Assembly (NCBI RefSeq): GCF_003946575.1
Contig: NZ_RHOP01000007.1
Location: 62,001 to 126,000 of the forward strand
DNA: 64,000 nucleotides
Direction: 5' to 3'
Source: Companilactobacillus jidongensis
GTDB taxonomy: Bacteria > Bacillota > Bacilli > Lactobacillales > Lactobacillaceae
Shown one piece after another: positions 43,814 through 52,949 of this stretch (the stretch's first letter is position 1; each line of letters starts with the position of its first letter). A program made the position numbers and the translations under genes. The notes beneath the pieces were generated by a model, which saw nothing but the letters and a program-made list of their open reading frames with translations, made no database searches and was not told the origin of the DNA.

Positions 43814-44827
43814 TTATGGTGTAAATAGATTTAATAATTCAGTTTCTGGAATGCCTTTAAAGTAGTCATCTAAATTAAATTTATCAAGCACTGCTAGAAT
43901 ATCGTCACGATCAAATTTTGTATTAAGTAACTTACTCTTAATATCAGTGACATCTTTCATACCGAAGTAATCACCATAGATTTGAACGTCGGCAATTTTA
44001 CCATCAGCGATATTATAACGGACATCAACAGTACCCATATCAAAGTGCTTTCTTTGTTTAGCAGTGAATTCAGGTGATTTACCATAAACCCAATCCCAAT
44101 TGTAGTAGAATTTCTCTTTGATCTTATCAATTTCTTTTTGATCTTCTGAAGTCACTACATACTCGTGATCTTTGATATCATCTAGTGAATTAGCGTGGAA
44201 TAATTCCAATAATAGTTTGTCACGGAATTGTTCAGTTGTAAGATTTTGATATTCTTTATCAAGGTAAGGGCGAACGTTAGTTACACGACTTCTGATCGAC
44301 TTGATACCTTTTGAAGCAATTTTGTCTTTTTGAACATGTAGAGCTTTTGTTAAGACATCCAAATCAACATCTAGTGATAATGTACCATGTGAGAATGTTT
44401 TGCCATTTCTTGAGTACATAGCATTACCAGAGAACTTCTTACCATCAACTAGTAAGTCATTTCTGCCTGAAACTTCAGCAGTAGTTGCGCCCATTTGGTG
44501 TAATGCATCAATAATAGGTTGTGTGAATGATTTAAAATCACCGAAATTCTTATCATCTGAGTCAACCATAAAGCTGAAACATAGATTACCAAGATCTTGA
44601 TATACAGCACCACCACCAGATAGACGACGAGTAACTGTAATATTATTATCTTTGATATAATCTGGATTGATTTCTTCCATTGTATTCTGGTTACGGCCAA
44701 CAATGATACATGGTCCTTCAATATAGAAGAGTACAAGTGGTTCGTCAAATTCGACATTGTTCATTAAATATTGTTCTGTGGCCAGATTGTCACGAATATC
44801 TCTGTCCTTCATTACAACGTAATACAT
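43814..44827 (-). CDS. lplA: lipoate-protein ligase A
   Basis: This 337-residue enzyme activates lipoate with ATP and attaches it to E2 or GcvH proteins. The lipoyl-AMP loop VTRRLSGGGAVYQDLGNLCF (about 70-89) and the central Lys segment NDLLVDGKKFSGNAM (about 133-147) are intact. The C-terminal accessory domain of about 90 residues is present. GGGGGCTT in the leader serves as a weak ribosome binding site. It is a single-gene unit that ends at the shared terminator. Confidence 0.94.
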   Translation of the reverse strand: MYYVVMKDRDIRDNLATEQYLMNNVEFDEPLVLFYIEGPCIIVGRNQNTMEEINPDYIKDNNITVTRRLSGGGAVYQDLGNLCFSFMVDSDDKNFGDFKSFTQPIIDALHQMGATTAEVSGRNDLLVDGKKFSGNAMYSRNGKTFSHGTLSLDVDLDVLTKALHVQKDKIASKGIKSIRSRVTNVRPYLDKEYQNLTTEQFRDKLLLELFHANSLDDIKDHEYVVTSEDQKEIDKIKEKFYYNWDWVYGKSPEFTAKQRKHFDMGTVDVRYNIADGKIADVQIYGDYFGMKDVTDIKSKLLNTKFDRDDILAVLDKFNLDDYFKGIPETELLNLFTP

Positions 44828-44904
44828 GAAAAAGCCCCCTTGAGTATTTTTGTAAGCGATTTAATAGTATCACATTTTTCACAAATCTTACATACAAAAA
44901 CCAT

Positions 44905-45297
44905 TCACTTGCGCAATTTTATCAACTCATGATGAACCAAGCTGTGTGCGGCTCGATTATCTTTGTCTGAGATATGTTTCACAAAGTATGAGGGGAAGTT
45001 TGTGAGTTGTTTTAAAATATCGTTCAGGATAGATTGATAGTGCTTAGAATACTTTTTGTCTATACTATCTGTTAGAATTTTACTATCTGAGTGAATGAAG
45101 AGAATGTCATCATCCCATTCTCGTTCTAAAAGCTCTCTTAATGCTAATTCTAGTGCCAAAAACTCGAGATAGTGATTATCATTTGGATCTTGTGGCTGTA
45201 CACGATTGATTGTTTGATCGTTATACTTTATAACATAGGCGGTAGCGGCTAGATTTAAATTAGAATTTAAACCGGCGTCGGTGTACAATTTAATCAT
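44905..45297 (-). CDS. RNase HI-like protein with one altered catalytic position
   Basis: This 130-residue protein has the RNase H fold signature. LYTDAG gives the first Asp (residue 7), HYLEFLALELAL the Glu (about 45) and IHSDSKIL the second Asp (about 70). The last position, normally Asp in ADxLA, is His here (RAAHSLV). His at this position is tolerated in some RNase H enzymes, so activity is possible. The neighbours are lplA and the divergent ebsA-like gene, 27 bases away. Confidence 0.8.
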   Translation of the reverse strand: MIKLYTDAGLNSNLNLAATAYVIKYNDQTINRVQPQDPNDNHYLEFLALELALRELLEREWDDDILFIHSDSKILTDSIDKKYSKHYQSILNDILKQLTNFPSYFVKHISDKDNRAAHSLVHHELIKLRK

Positions 45298-45324
45298 CTT
45301 ATTAAAAACCTTTCAGGAGTAATT

Positions 45325-45726
45325 ATGTCAAAGAAATATTTCGTTCAACCCACGGGTTCATGGGGAATTATCATGTGGTCGTTTGCATTGAGTATATTGT
45401 GCTTGGGTGTTGTATTACAGTTAGAAGTATTTAGCTTCAGTATACTTCCATTTTTAGCATGGATTTTAGGAATCGCTCTCGTAATTTATATTATAACTAA
45501 TTCATGGGTAAAATTTGATAATGGTTCAGTTATTATCAAAGAGCCCAATTATTACAAGGCCAGAGTATTTGATCAATCTGAGGTCAAATTGAAAAATGAT
45601 AGTAAATGGACTCTGGAATTTATTTTTGAAAATCATGATTATTTTCCATTGAAGATTACTTCTACTAAGAAAATTTTGAAGAAAATTAAGAAAGAAGCGG
45701 GTGATGCAAATGTCATTTCCAAGTGA
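45325..45726 (+). CDS. EbsA-like membrane protein
   Basis: This 133-residue protein has two close membrane helices (about 14-32 and 38-58) and a basic C-terminal cytoplasmic or surface domain. The start [19 protein letters not shown] and the overall size fit the EbsA-like family of lactic acid bacteria as I remember it. The function is unknown; the enterococcal name comes from genes near aggregation traits. CAGGAG precedes the ATG. It overlaps the fhs start by 17 bases, so the two are co-expressed. Confidence 0.65.
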   Translation: MSKKYFVQPTGSWGIIMWSFALSILCLGVVLQLEVFSFSILPFLAWILGIALVIYIITNSWVKFDNGSVIIKEPNYYKARVFDQSEVKLKNDSKWTLEFIFENHDYFPLKITSTKKILKKIKKEAGDANVISK

Positions 45727-47392
45727 TATTGAAATAGCTCAAATAAACGAGCACGAAAAAATGAAGAATATTAGTGAAATTGCTGGAAAAGTCGGTTTGG
45801 ATCCTAATGATATTGAACCTTATGGTCATTTTAAAGCTAAGATTTCAGCAAATGGTATTCGTAAAGCAATGAAGAATGATGATGGAAAGTTGATTTTGGT
45901 AACTTCAATCAATCCAACTCCTGCTGGAGAGGGCAAATCAACCGTTGCTATTGGTCTTGCGGATTCATTACAGGCTATAGGTAAAAAGTCGATTTTGGCC
46001 TTACGTGAACCCTCACTTGGCCCTGTAATGGGAATGAAGGGGGGAGCTACTGGCGGTGGCTATGCCCAGGTTGTTCCTATGGAAGATATTAACCTGCATT
46101 TCACCGGTGATATGCATGCTTTGACTAGTGCTACTAATACTTTGGCAGCGTTGATCGATAACCATCTTCATCAAGGAAATCAATTAAATATTGACCCACG
46201 CCGTATTATTTGGAAACGTGCTCTAGATATTAACGACCGCTCACTGCGCAACATTACGATTGGACTTGGTGGTCCGGCGAATTCAATTCCCCGTCAGGAT
46301 CATTTTGAAATTACAGTTGCAAGTGAATTAATGGCAATTTTATGTTTATCACAAGATATTGATGATTTAAAAGAACGTATTTCCAACGTTTTGATAGCAT
46401 ATACGTATGATAAGAAACCAATTTTTGTGCGTGACCTACATGTTGAAGGTGCCATTACCATGTTGTTGAAAGACGCTTTGAAGCCAAATTTGGTTCAAAC
46501 ACTTGAGAATACACCAGCCATTATCCATGGTGGACCTTTCGCAAATATTGCACATGGCTGCAATAGTATTTTGGCAACTAAGTTAGCCATGAAGCTTGGT
46601 GACTATACAATTACTGAAGCAGGATTTGGTGCTGATCTTGGTGGTGAGAAGTTTATGGATATTGTCACTCCAAAGCTTGACCATGCTCCTAATGCAATTG
46701 TAATTGTTGCGACTATTCGTGCTTTGAAATACAACGGCGGACAAGCACTGAAAAATTTGGAAAATGAAGATTTGAATGCTTTGAATCTTGGCTTTAAAAA
46801 CTTAAAACGTCATGTTAAAAATATGCGTTACTACCATATTCCAGTTGTCGTTGCTATCAACAAGTTTGCGACTGATACTGATAATGAAATCAAATTACTT
46901 CAAACACTTTGCGATGAACTTGGAGTTGAAGTTGGATTGGCAGATATTCACAACAATGGTAGTCAAGGTGGATTAGACTTGGCTAGAATGGTTGTAAAAG
47001 CCACTGATAAAGAGGCCAATTACACACGTCTATATGAAGATGCTCAACCAACAATTGAAAAAATCGATACGATTGCTTCAGAAATATACGGTGCCAATAA
47101 TGTCGAATATAGCCCTAAAGCCCTGCGTCAATTACAAGTATTAAAAGATAATGTTTGGGATGACTTGCCAGTATGTATTGCTAAAACACAATATTCGCTG
47201 AGTGATGATCCTAAAAAATTGGGCAGTCCTAGGGACTTCACGCTACATGTCAAAGAAATCGTTCCTAAGCTAGGTGCCGGATTTGTGGTTGTACTGACCG
47301 GCAGCATTTTAACTATGCCCGGATTACCAAAAGAACCAGCCGCATTGAATATGGATGTTGACAATGATGGCAGAATTAGTGGGTTATTCTAG
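45710..47392 (+). CDS. fhs: formate-tetrahydrofolate ligase
   Basis: This 560-residue enzyme makes 10-formyltetrahydrofolate from formate, ATP and THF for purine synthesis and fMet-tRNA. ATG 45710 has GGGTGA seven bases upstream; a GTG at 45701 overlaps that site. The P-loop TPAGEGKST (about 65-73) and [15 protein letters not shown] are diagnostic. The C-terminus ends at the usual [10 protein letters not shown] region followed by a short tail. The stop shares one base with the lspA start. Confidence 0.96.
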   Translation: MSFPSDIEIAQINEHEKMKNISEIAGKVGLDPNDIEPYGHFKAKISANGIRKAMKNDDGKLILVTSINPTPAGEGKSTVAIGLADSLQAIGKKSILALREPSLGPVMGMKGGATGGGYAQVVPMEDINLHFTGDMHALTSATNTLAALIDNHLHQGNQLNIDPRRIIWKRALDINDRSLRNITIGLGGPANSIPRQDHFEITVASELMAILCLSQDIDDLKERISNVLIAYTYDKKPIFVRDLHVEGAITMLLKDALKPNLVQTLENTPAIIHGGPFANIAHGCNSILATKLAMKLGDYTITEAGFGADLGGEKFMDIVTPKLDHAPNAIVIVATIRALKYNGGQALKNLENEDLNALNLGFKNLKRHVKNMRYYHIPVVVAINKFATDTDNEIKLLQTLCDELGVEVGLADIHNNGSQGGLDLARMVVKATDKEANYTRLYEDAQPTIEKIDTIASEIYGANNVEYSPKALRQLQVLKDNVWDDLPVCIAKTQYSLSDDPKKLGSPRDFTLHVKEIVPKLGAGFVVVLTGSILTMPGLPKEPAALNMDVDNDGRISGLF

Positions 47393-47856
47393 TGCTTATA
47401 GTTTATGTCGCACTTTTCATAGCCCTGATCATTGGCGATCAAGCACTGAAGTATTATGTTGTTGCAAACATCCCCACAATGAGTTTTCACGAATTTATTC
47501 CTGGAATTTTATCGCTGACACACATTACTAATACCGGTGCAGCGTGGAGTATGTTAGAAGGAAAAATGATTTTTTTCTATATCGTTACGATTGTGGCAGT
47601 CATCGTTTTACTTTATTTGTTTATTAAATCTGATAAAAAAGATTATATTTATCGCTTTTCTCTGTTATTCTTATTAGCTGGAACAGTTGGAAATGCTATT
47701 GACCGTTTTACACGTCACTTTGTAGTTGATATGTTTAGTTTCGATTTCATTAATTTTCCAATTTTTAATTTAGCTGATACTTATATTACAATAGGAGTAA
47801 TACTTATAATTGTTTCATTAATATTTATGACGGAGGGTGAAAAAAATAGTAAATAA
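47392..47856 (+). CDS. lspA: lipoprotein signal peptidase (signal peptidase II)
   Basis: This 154-residue enzyme removes signal peptides from prolipoproteins, such as the two lipoproteins at 5.1-7.9 kb. It starts at GTG 47392, sharing one base with the fhs stop. Four membrane helices are visible. The catalytic Asp residues lie in GNAIDRFTRHFVVDMFSF and NLADTYITIG, and NTGAAWSML is the conserved second-region motif. It overlaps rluD by 20 bases. Confidence 0.94.
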   Translation: MLIVYVALFIALIIGDQALKYYVVANIPTMSFHEFIPGILSLTHITNTGAAWSMLEGKMIFFYIVTIVAVIVLLYLFIKSDKKDYIYRFSLLFLLAGTVGNAIDRFTRHFVVDMFSFDFINFPIFNLADTYITIGVILIIVSLIFMTEGEKNSK

Positions 47857-48760
47857 TCCAATTGATCTAGTGTTCGAAGATACAAAAAGAACTAGATTAG
47901 ATAATTTTGTGAACGATAGTTTAGAAGATCTAACACGTTCACAGATCCAAAAATTCATTAAGGATGGTAACATTCTCGTTAATGGGCAACCTGCAGCCAA
48001 GACAGGGATGAAATTAACCGCTGGTGATAAAATTAATATCACAGTACCTGAAGAAGAACCAATTGAGGCAATTCCACAAAACATTCCAATCGACGTTGTA
48101 TATGAGGACGAAGATGTTCTTGTTGTAAATAAGCCTCAAGGGATGGTAGTGCATCCTGCAGCCGGTCATCGTGATGGTACACTTGTTAATGCAATCCTGT
48201 ATCATAGTAAGATCAATGATGATGATATGATCCGTCCGGGAATTGTACACCGAATTGATAAGGATACTTCTGGACTATTAATGATTGCTAAAAATAATTT
48301 GGCAAAACAATCTTTGATGAAACAACTTAAAGCAAAAACTAACTTACGTGAATATCTTGCTATCGTTCATGGTAACTTTAAGGAAGTTAATGGAAAAATC
48401 AATGCACCACTCGGTCGTTCTAAGAATGATCGTAAAAAACAAGCTGTGGTAGATGATGGTCGTCATGCGGTGACACATTTTACAGTTTTAGAACAATTTG
48501 AAAATTACTCACTTCTCAAACTAAAATTGGAAACAGGTCGTACTCATCAAATTAGAGTACATATGCAATACATTGGTCATCCGGTTGCGGGTGATCCATT
48601 ATATGCACCTAAGAATACAATCCCTGGTAATGGTCAATATCTTCATGCTGAAACTCTAGGGTTCGAACATCCTAGAACTCACAAATGGATGGAATTTTCA
48701 GTTGAACCACCAGAAATATTCAAAGAAACTTTAGAAAAGTTACGTACTAATAAGCTTTGA
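47837..48760 (+). CDS. rluD: RluD-family pseudouridine synthase
   Basis: This protein of about 307 residues has an N-terminal S4 RNA-binding domain (about 17-75) and a catalytic domain with GIVHRIDKDTSGLLM, in which the Asp is the nucleophile, plus KLETGRTHQIRVHM. It modifies uridines in 23S rRNA. The start is unsure. GGAGG lies directly against GTG 47837, which is too close, and the next codon at ideal spacing is ATA 47846; there is no ATG or TTG nearby. The lspA-rluD-pyrR order is conserved in Firmicutes. Confidence 0.92.
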   Translation: MKKIVNNPIDLVFEDTKRTRLDNFVNDSLEDLTRSQIQKFIKDGNILVNGQPAAKTGMKLTAGDKINITVPEEEPIEAIPQNIPIDVVYEDEDVLVVNKPQGMVVHPAAGHRDGTLVNAILYHSKINDDDMIRPGIVHRIDKDTSGLLMIAKNNLAKQSLMKQLKAKTNLREYLAIVHGNFKEVNGKINAPLGRSKNDRKKQAVVDDGRHAVTHFTVLEQFENYSLLKLKLETGRTHQIRVHMQYIGHPVAGDPLYAPKNTIPGNGQYLHAETLGFEHPRTHKWMEFSVEPPEIFKETLEKLRTNKL

Positions 48761-48815
48761 CATTGTACTCTTGTATAAATTTAGTTAGAATTTAATATAG
48801 TGGGAAATAAATTAA

Positions 48816-48843
48816 GGCGCTCACGTTGTGAGTGCCTTTTTTA
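48816..48843 (+). terminator. terminator between rluD and pyrR
   Basis: GGCGCTCAC (48816-48824) pairs with GTGAGTGCC (48828-48836), one G-T pair included, followed by seven T residues. It lies 20 bases before the pyrR start. No PyrR-binding loop or antiterminator is seen before it, so it looks like a plain terminator for the fhs-lspA-rluD unit; partial read-through into pyrR remains possible. Confidence 0.8.
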
Positions 48844-48851
48844 CAGAATAG

Positions 48852-49391
<540 letters not shown>

Positions 49392-49440
49392 TTAATTATT
49401 AGTGAGAACTATTAATTAACTTTTTTAGGAGTTGCATTAA

Positions 49441-50526
49441 ATGAAGCGTTATTTAATTTTAGAAGATGGAACAGTTTTTCCAGGAGTTGGTTTCGGTTCA
49501 TCTATTATTACGACTGGACAATTAATAATTTCTAACAATCGTACCGGTATTGAACAATCAGTGACGGATCCTGACGCTGAGGGCCAGATACTGGCTTTTA
49601 CGATACCCTCAATTGGTAGTTCAGGGATTAATCGTGATTTTTATGAGTCTATTAATTCTCAATGTAAGGGAGTTGTAATAGGCTCCTCGAGTCATACAAC
49701 CATTGACGGTTCAGTTTCCTTTGGAGATTGGATCACTAGTTTAGGAATACCCGGTATTAAGAACGTTGATGTTAGAGCCCTGTCTAAGCATATAGCGGAA
49801 CACGGTGAAATGAAGGCTAGCATCATGGATACCCACGATGAGCATGCTATCGATCAAATTAAGGCACTAGTATTACCACCTGACTTGGTTAAACGTGTAT
49901 CAACTAGACAATCATATCCTAATCCCAATATGGGTATAAAAATCGTTGTAGTAGATTTGGGATTAAAATATTCTATTTTACGTCAATTATCGTACCGTGA
50001 CTGTAACTCAGTTATTGTAAATTACAACGCCACATCAGAAGAAATCGAAAATCTACATCCTGATGGGATTATCTTCTCTAATGGTCCTGGTGCACCAAGC
50101 GATATTCCGCAAACCATTAAAACTATTCAAGTGCTACAAAAAAAATATCCTATTCTTGGAATTGGATTAGGAAATCTCTTAATTGCATTGGCTAATGACT
50201 GCAAGATAATTAAGCTTGCTCAACCACATCATGAATCTTCCTTGGCAGTTAAGGAAGTAGCCAGTGGTAAAATTGATTTTGTTAATCATAACCATTCATA
50301 TACAATTGATGAAAAATACATTGGTTCGTCAGATTTTATTGTAACCAACATTTGTGTTGCGGACGGAAGCATAGAAGGTATACGTCATGAGTACTTGCCG
50401 ATTATGTGTGTTTTATTTGAACCAGAAGCAGCACCAGGTCCTAACGATGGCTATTATGTTTTTGATGAATTTATTGATCTAATCGATTCAATCAAATTTC
50501 AGGACGGAGGTATTGATCAATGGTAG
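49441..50526 (+). CDS. CarA-like protein with inactivated glutaminase
   Basis: This 361-residue protein has the full length and order of carbamoyl-phosphate synthetase small subunit. The N-terminal domain (1-150) has GQILAFTIPSIGSSGINRD. The class I glutaminase domain has DGIIFSNGPGAPSD, but the nucleophile motif GICLGHQ reads GIGLGNL, with Gly242 for the catalytic Cys. The triad His in HPEASPGP is Glu327 (EPEAAPGP), while the triad Glu329 stays. The substrate-binding segment GHRGSNHPV is replaced by HHESSLAV. It cannot hydrolyse glutamine in the normal way. It starts 49 bases after pyrR and overlaps carB. Confidence 0.85.
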   Translation: MKRYLILEDGTVFPGVGFGSSIITTGQLIISNNRTGIEQSVTDPDAEGQILAFTIPSIGSSGINRDFYESINSQCKGVVIGSSSHTTIDGSVSFGDWITSLGIPGIKNVDVRALSKHIAEHGEMKASIMDTHDEHAIDQIKALVLPPDLVKRVSTRQSYPNPNMGIKIVVVDLGLKYSILRQLSYRDCNSVIVNYNATSEEIENLHPDGIIFSNGPGAPSDIPQTIKTIQVLQKKYPILGIGLGNLLIALANDCKIIKLAQPHHESSLAVKEVASGKIDFVNHNHSYTIDEKYIGSSDFIVTNICVADGSIEGIRHEYLPIMCVLFEPEAAPGPNDGYYVFDEFIDLIDSIKFQDGGIDQW

Positions 50527-52916
50527 AAACAGAGCCACATAATATATTGATCATCGGCCCGACGACCAGCGATAAGAATGTTGATTTGTCGACTGCAATG
50601 TACGACACTGTCGAAATTTTGCATCAGCTGGGATATAAAACTTCCGTTATTGTTGAGGATCCAACTTCATTATTATCCGCAGGTAAATTTTTTGATCGTA
50701 TAGTGGTTGAACGGGTAACTGGTGAACATGTTTTGCAGTATATACAGAAATTCCATCCAGATGCAATTCTACCAACTGTAGGCGATCGTAATGCCTTAGG
50801 AATTGTATCTAGTTTGAATGGTAAAATTGGCAAGGTTAAAATTCTTGGTTCAAATTACATGGCATCATTAGCTACTTTTAAGCGTGAATTGTTTATTAAA
50901 AAATTGACAGATAATAATTTACCAGTAATCAATTTTGTTTCGTCTGATGATGAAAAAGAAATCTATAGTTTTATTCGTTCGATCGGATTTCCAATTATTG
51001 CCAGAAGGCGTTATTCGAACCGTCACTCAAGTGGATGGACTAATATTAATAATTTGTTTGAGTTAGATAATTTTATGGCTCTGGAAGATATTGAAGATTC
51101 AAGGATTGAAATTGAGCGAAGCATTCGTGGATTCAGTGAATATTCGTTTACTGTGGTCCGAGATAAGTTCGATAATTCCGCACTTATTGGTACGATCGAA
51201 GATATTGAACCAATTGGTATTCATCATTTGGATTCCAATCTGATCTCACCAGCAATTTCATTGAATGACTCCAAACTTCAGAAGATGCGAACAGCTTCAT
51301 TGAAGCTTGCACAAGCTTTTGATATTGTCGGTGTCTGTACAGTGCATTTTGCTTATAATCATAAAACGAATGAATACTTTATAACTGAATTCATACCACG
51401 ATTAAGTGAGGAGACTAAGTTCCTTGAATATGCGACAAGTTATCCAATTGCTACATCAGTTGTAGAACTAAGTTTAGGTTATCATTTGGATAAACTACAA
51501 TTAGACGGTGGACGTGGTTTCAACGGTGCTTCAGAGCCATTCGTTGACCACATCACATCACGTTTCCCTCAGTGGTCAAAACCCGGTCAAAAGTATTTAG
51601 GACCAAGTAAGACTTCCGACTCAAGTATTGTCGTTAATGGTTTCAGTATTGAAGAGGTGTTCAATAAGGGTGCGCTGAATGATAAATTAAATCATAATAT
51701 TCACAGACGTTCACAATTACAAAAATTAGATGATGATGAGCTATTCGAAAAAATCATTCATCCAACTAACTGGATGCTAGATGTTTTACTCGAAGCCTTG
51801 AGACGCAAATTTGAAATGCCAGTGTTGTCAGAAATCACTGGTATCAATATGCCTTACTTGACCGTCCTAAAAAATCTCATGGAGATCAAGCGTCTTATTG
51901 ACGATGATGAAATCGGTACTGAAAATATTGAACGTTTGGTAGAAATGGGAGTTAAAGGTGTCGGTCAAAGCAAGTTACTATTGGACAATGATGATGTTGT
52001 GACTAAAACTGTTGTTAAAAGTAAGCGAGCTATTTCTGTTTCTAATCGAAATTATCATAATCAAAATTTTTTCGTGACTGCAGGTATTAGTAGTGATTTG
52101 GAGTTGAATGATAAAAATAAAATTATTGTTCGTTCACCTATTATCACATCTAAGACTGATATTATGATCAGACAGTTTGTTCTAATGCAGTTAGTTCAAT
52201 CTATTACGCAAAATGGATTAGAAGCTATTGTGATTGGTCGTGAGCCTTGGACAGCACCGTTGTCATTGCGAGAAAAAGTTATTGAAATCGATGACCCATA
52301 TATGGAAATGAAGTCACTTGATTTGATACCCCAAGAAACAGTCTTCAAGGTAATTGACTTTTCAAGACATTTAACTGATGTAGATCAGTCTGATGATGTT
52401 TTTCAAATTAATGCCAAGCAACTAAAGAGTATTGAGATACCTGGTGAAATTTCATTGCGCGCTATGGTAGTGACAGATGGTAATAATTATCTCGTTCCAT
52501 CAGTGATTTATCGTCGTGAAAATAATGGTCATTCATTTGAAATTAGCTCATACAATAACTTCTTGCCAATTAATGATCGTAGTGCGATTTCTAAACTGAT
52601 CGATCAAGAATTGGAAGATAATCATGAAGTTAATGTTTTCAACTTTGAGTTTGTTAAGAGCAATGATCATTGGATCGTTTCCAAGTCGTTTGAAGGAATG
52701 ACTGAAGATATTATTCGACATGAGTTAGCTAGTTCGGTACATGTTATTGACACGTTGGTTAAATTGATTCTTGGTAACAAGATTGATGACAATAAGACTC
52801 TTGAAGAGATATACAATAATCAAGATAGTCGTTATCTGATGACAGTCGATGATAAGAAATACAATCTTTTGAACTTCGAAGATACCAAAGAGCAACTTGC
52901 AAAACTATTGAAATAA
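50520..52916 (+). CDS. CarB-like protein, shortened and degenerate
   Basis: This 798-residue protein corresponds to carbamoyl-phosphate synthetase large subunit, which normally has about 1060. CGGAGG before the ATG is a strong ribosome binding site. The first half keeps the order of the carboxyphosphate domain, with IERSIRGFSEYSFTVVRD, but the glycine loop is lost (RRRYSNRHSSG). The metal ligands Gln and Asn of E. coli CarB (Q285, N301) read His276 and Ile292, while Glu290 and Arg294 stay. The oligomerisation region (about 400-490) is recognisable. The second half keeps a pre-ATP-grasp-like part and a scrap of the ATP-grasp end, and the C-terminal allosteric domain is missing. Confidence 0.82.
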   Translation: MVETEPHNILIIGPTTSDKNVDLSTAMYDTVEILHQLGYKTSVIVEDPTSLLSAGKFFDRIVVERVTGEHVLQYIQKFHPDAILPTVGDRNALGIVSSLNGKIGKVKILGSNYMASLATFKRELFIKKLTDNNLPVINFVSSDDEKEIYSFIRSIGFPIIARRRYSNRHSSGWTNINNLFELDNFMALEDIEDSRIEIERSIRGFSEYSFTVVRDKFDNSALIGTIEDIEPIGIHHLDSNLISPAISLNDSKLQKMRTASLKLAQAFDIVGVCTVHFAYNHKTNEYFITEFIPRLSEETKFLEYATSYPIATSVVELSLGYHLDKLQLDGGRGFNGASEPFVDHITSRFPQWSKPGQKYLGPSKTSDSSIVVNGFSIEEVFNKGALNDKLNHNIHRRSQLQKLDDDELFEKIIHPTNWMLDVLLEALRRKFEMPVLSEITGINMPYLTVLKNLMEIKRLIDDDEIGTENIERLVEMGVKGVGQSKLLLDNDDVVTKTVVKSKRAISVSNRNYHNQNFFVTAGISSDLELNDKNKIIVRSPIITSKTDIMIRQFVLMQLVQSITQNGLEAIVIGREPWTAPLSLREKVIEIDDPYMEMKSLDLIPQETVFKVIDFSRHLTDVDQSDDVFQINAKQLKSIEIPGEISLRAMVVTDGNNYLVPSVIYRRENNGHSFEISSYNNFLPINDRSAISKLIDQELEDNHEVNVFNFEFVKSNDHWIVSKSFEGMTEDIIRHELASSVHVIDTLVKLILGNKIDDNKTLEEIYNNQDSRYLMTVDDKKYNLLNFEDTKEQLAKLLK

Positions 52917-52949
52917 AAAGAAGATTAGCCAGTGGCTAGTCTTCTTTTA
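52915..52949. terminator. bidirectional terminator between carB-like and rqcH
   Basis: AAAAGAAGATTAGCCA pairs with TGGCTAGTCTTCTTTT with one mismatch. The A and T runs serve both strands. The rqcH stop codon (52936-52938) lies within the stem. Confidence 0.88.

Noticed and set aside
49441-52916. carAB as a simple pseudogene pair
   Set aside because: Both frames are open over their whole length with good ribosome binding sites and an overlapping junction. Substitutions, not stops, remove the active sites.
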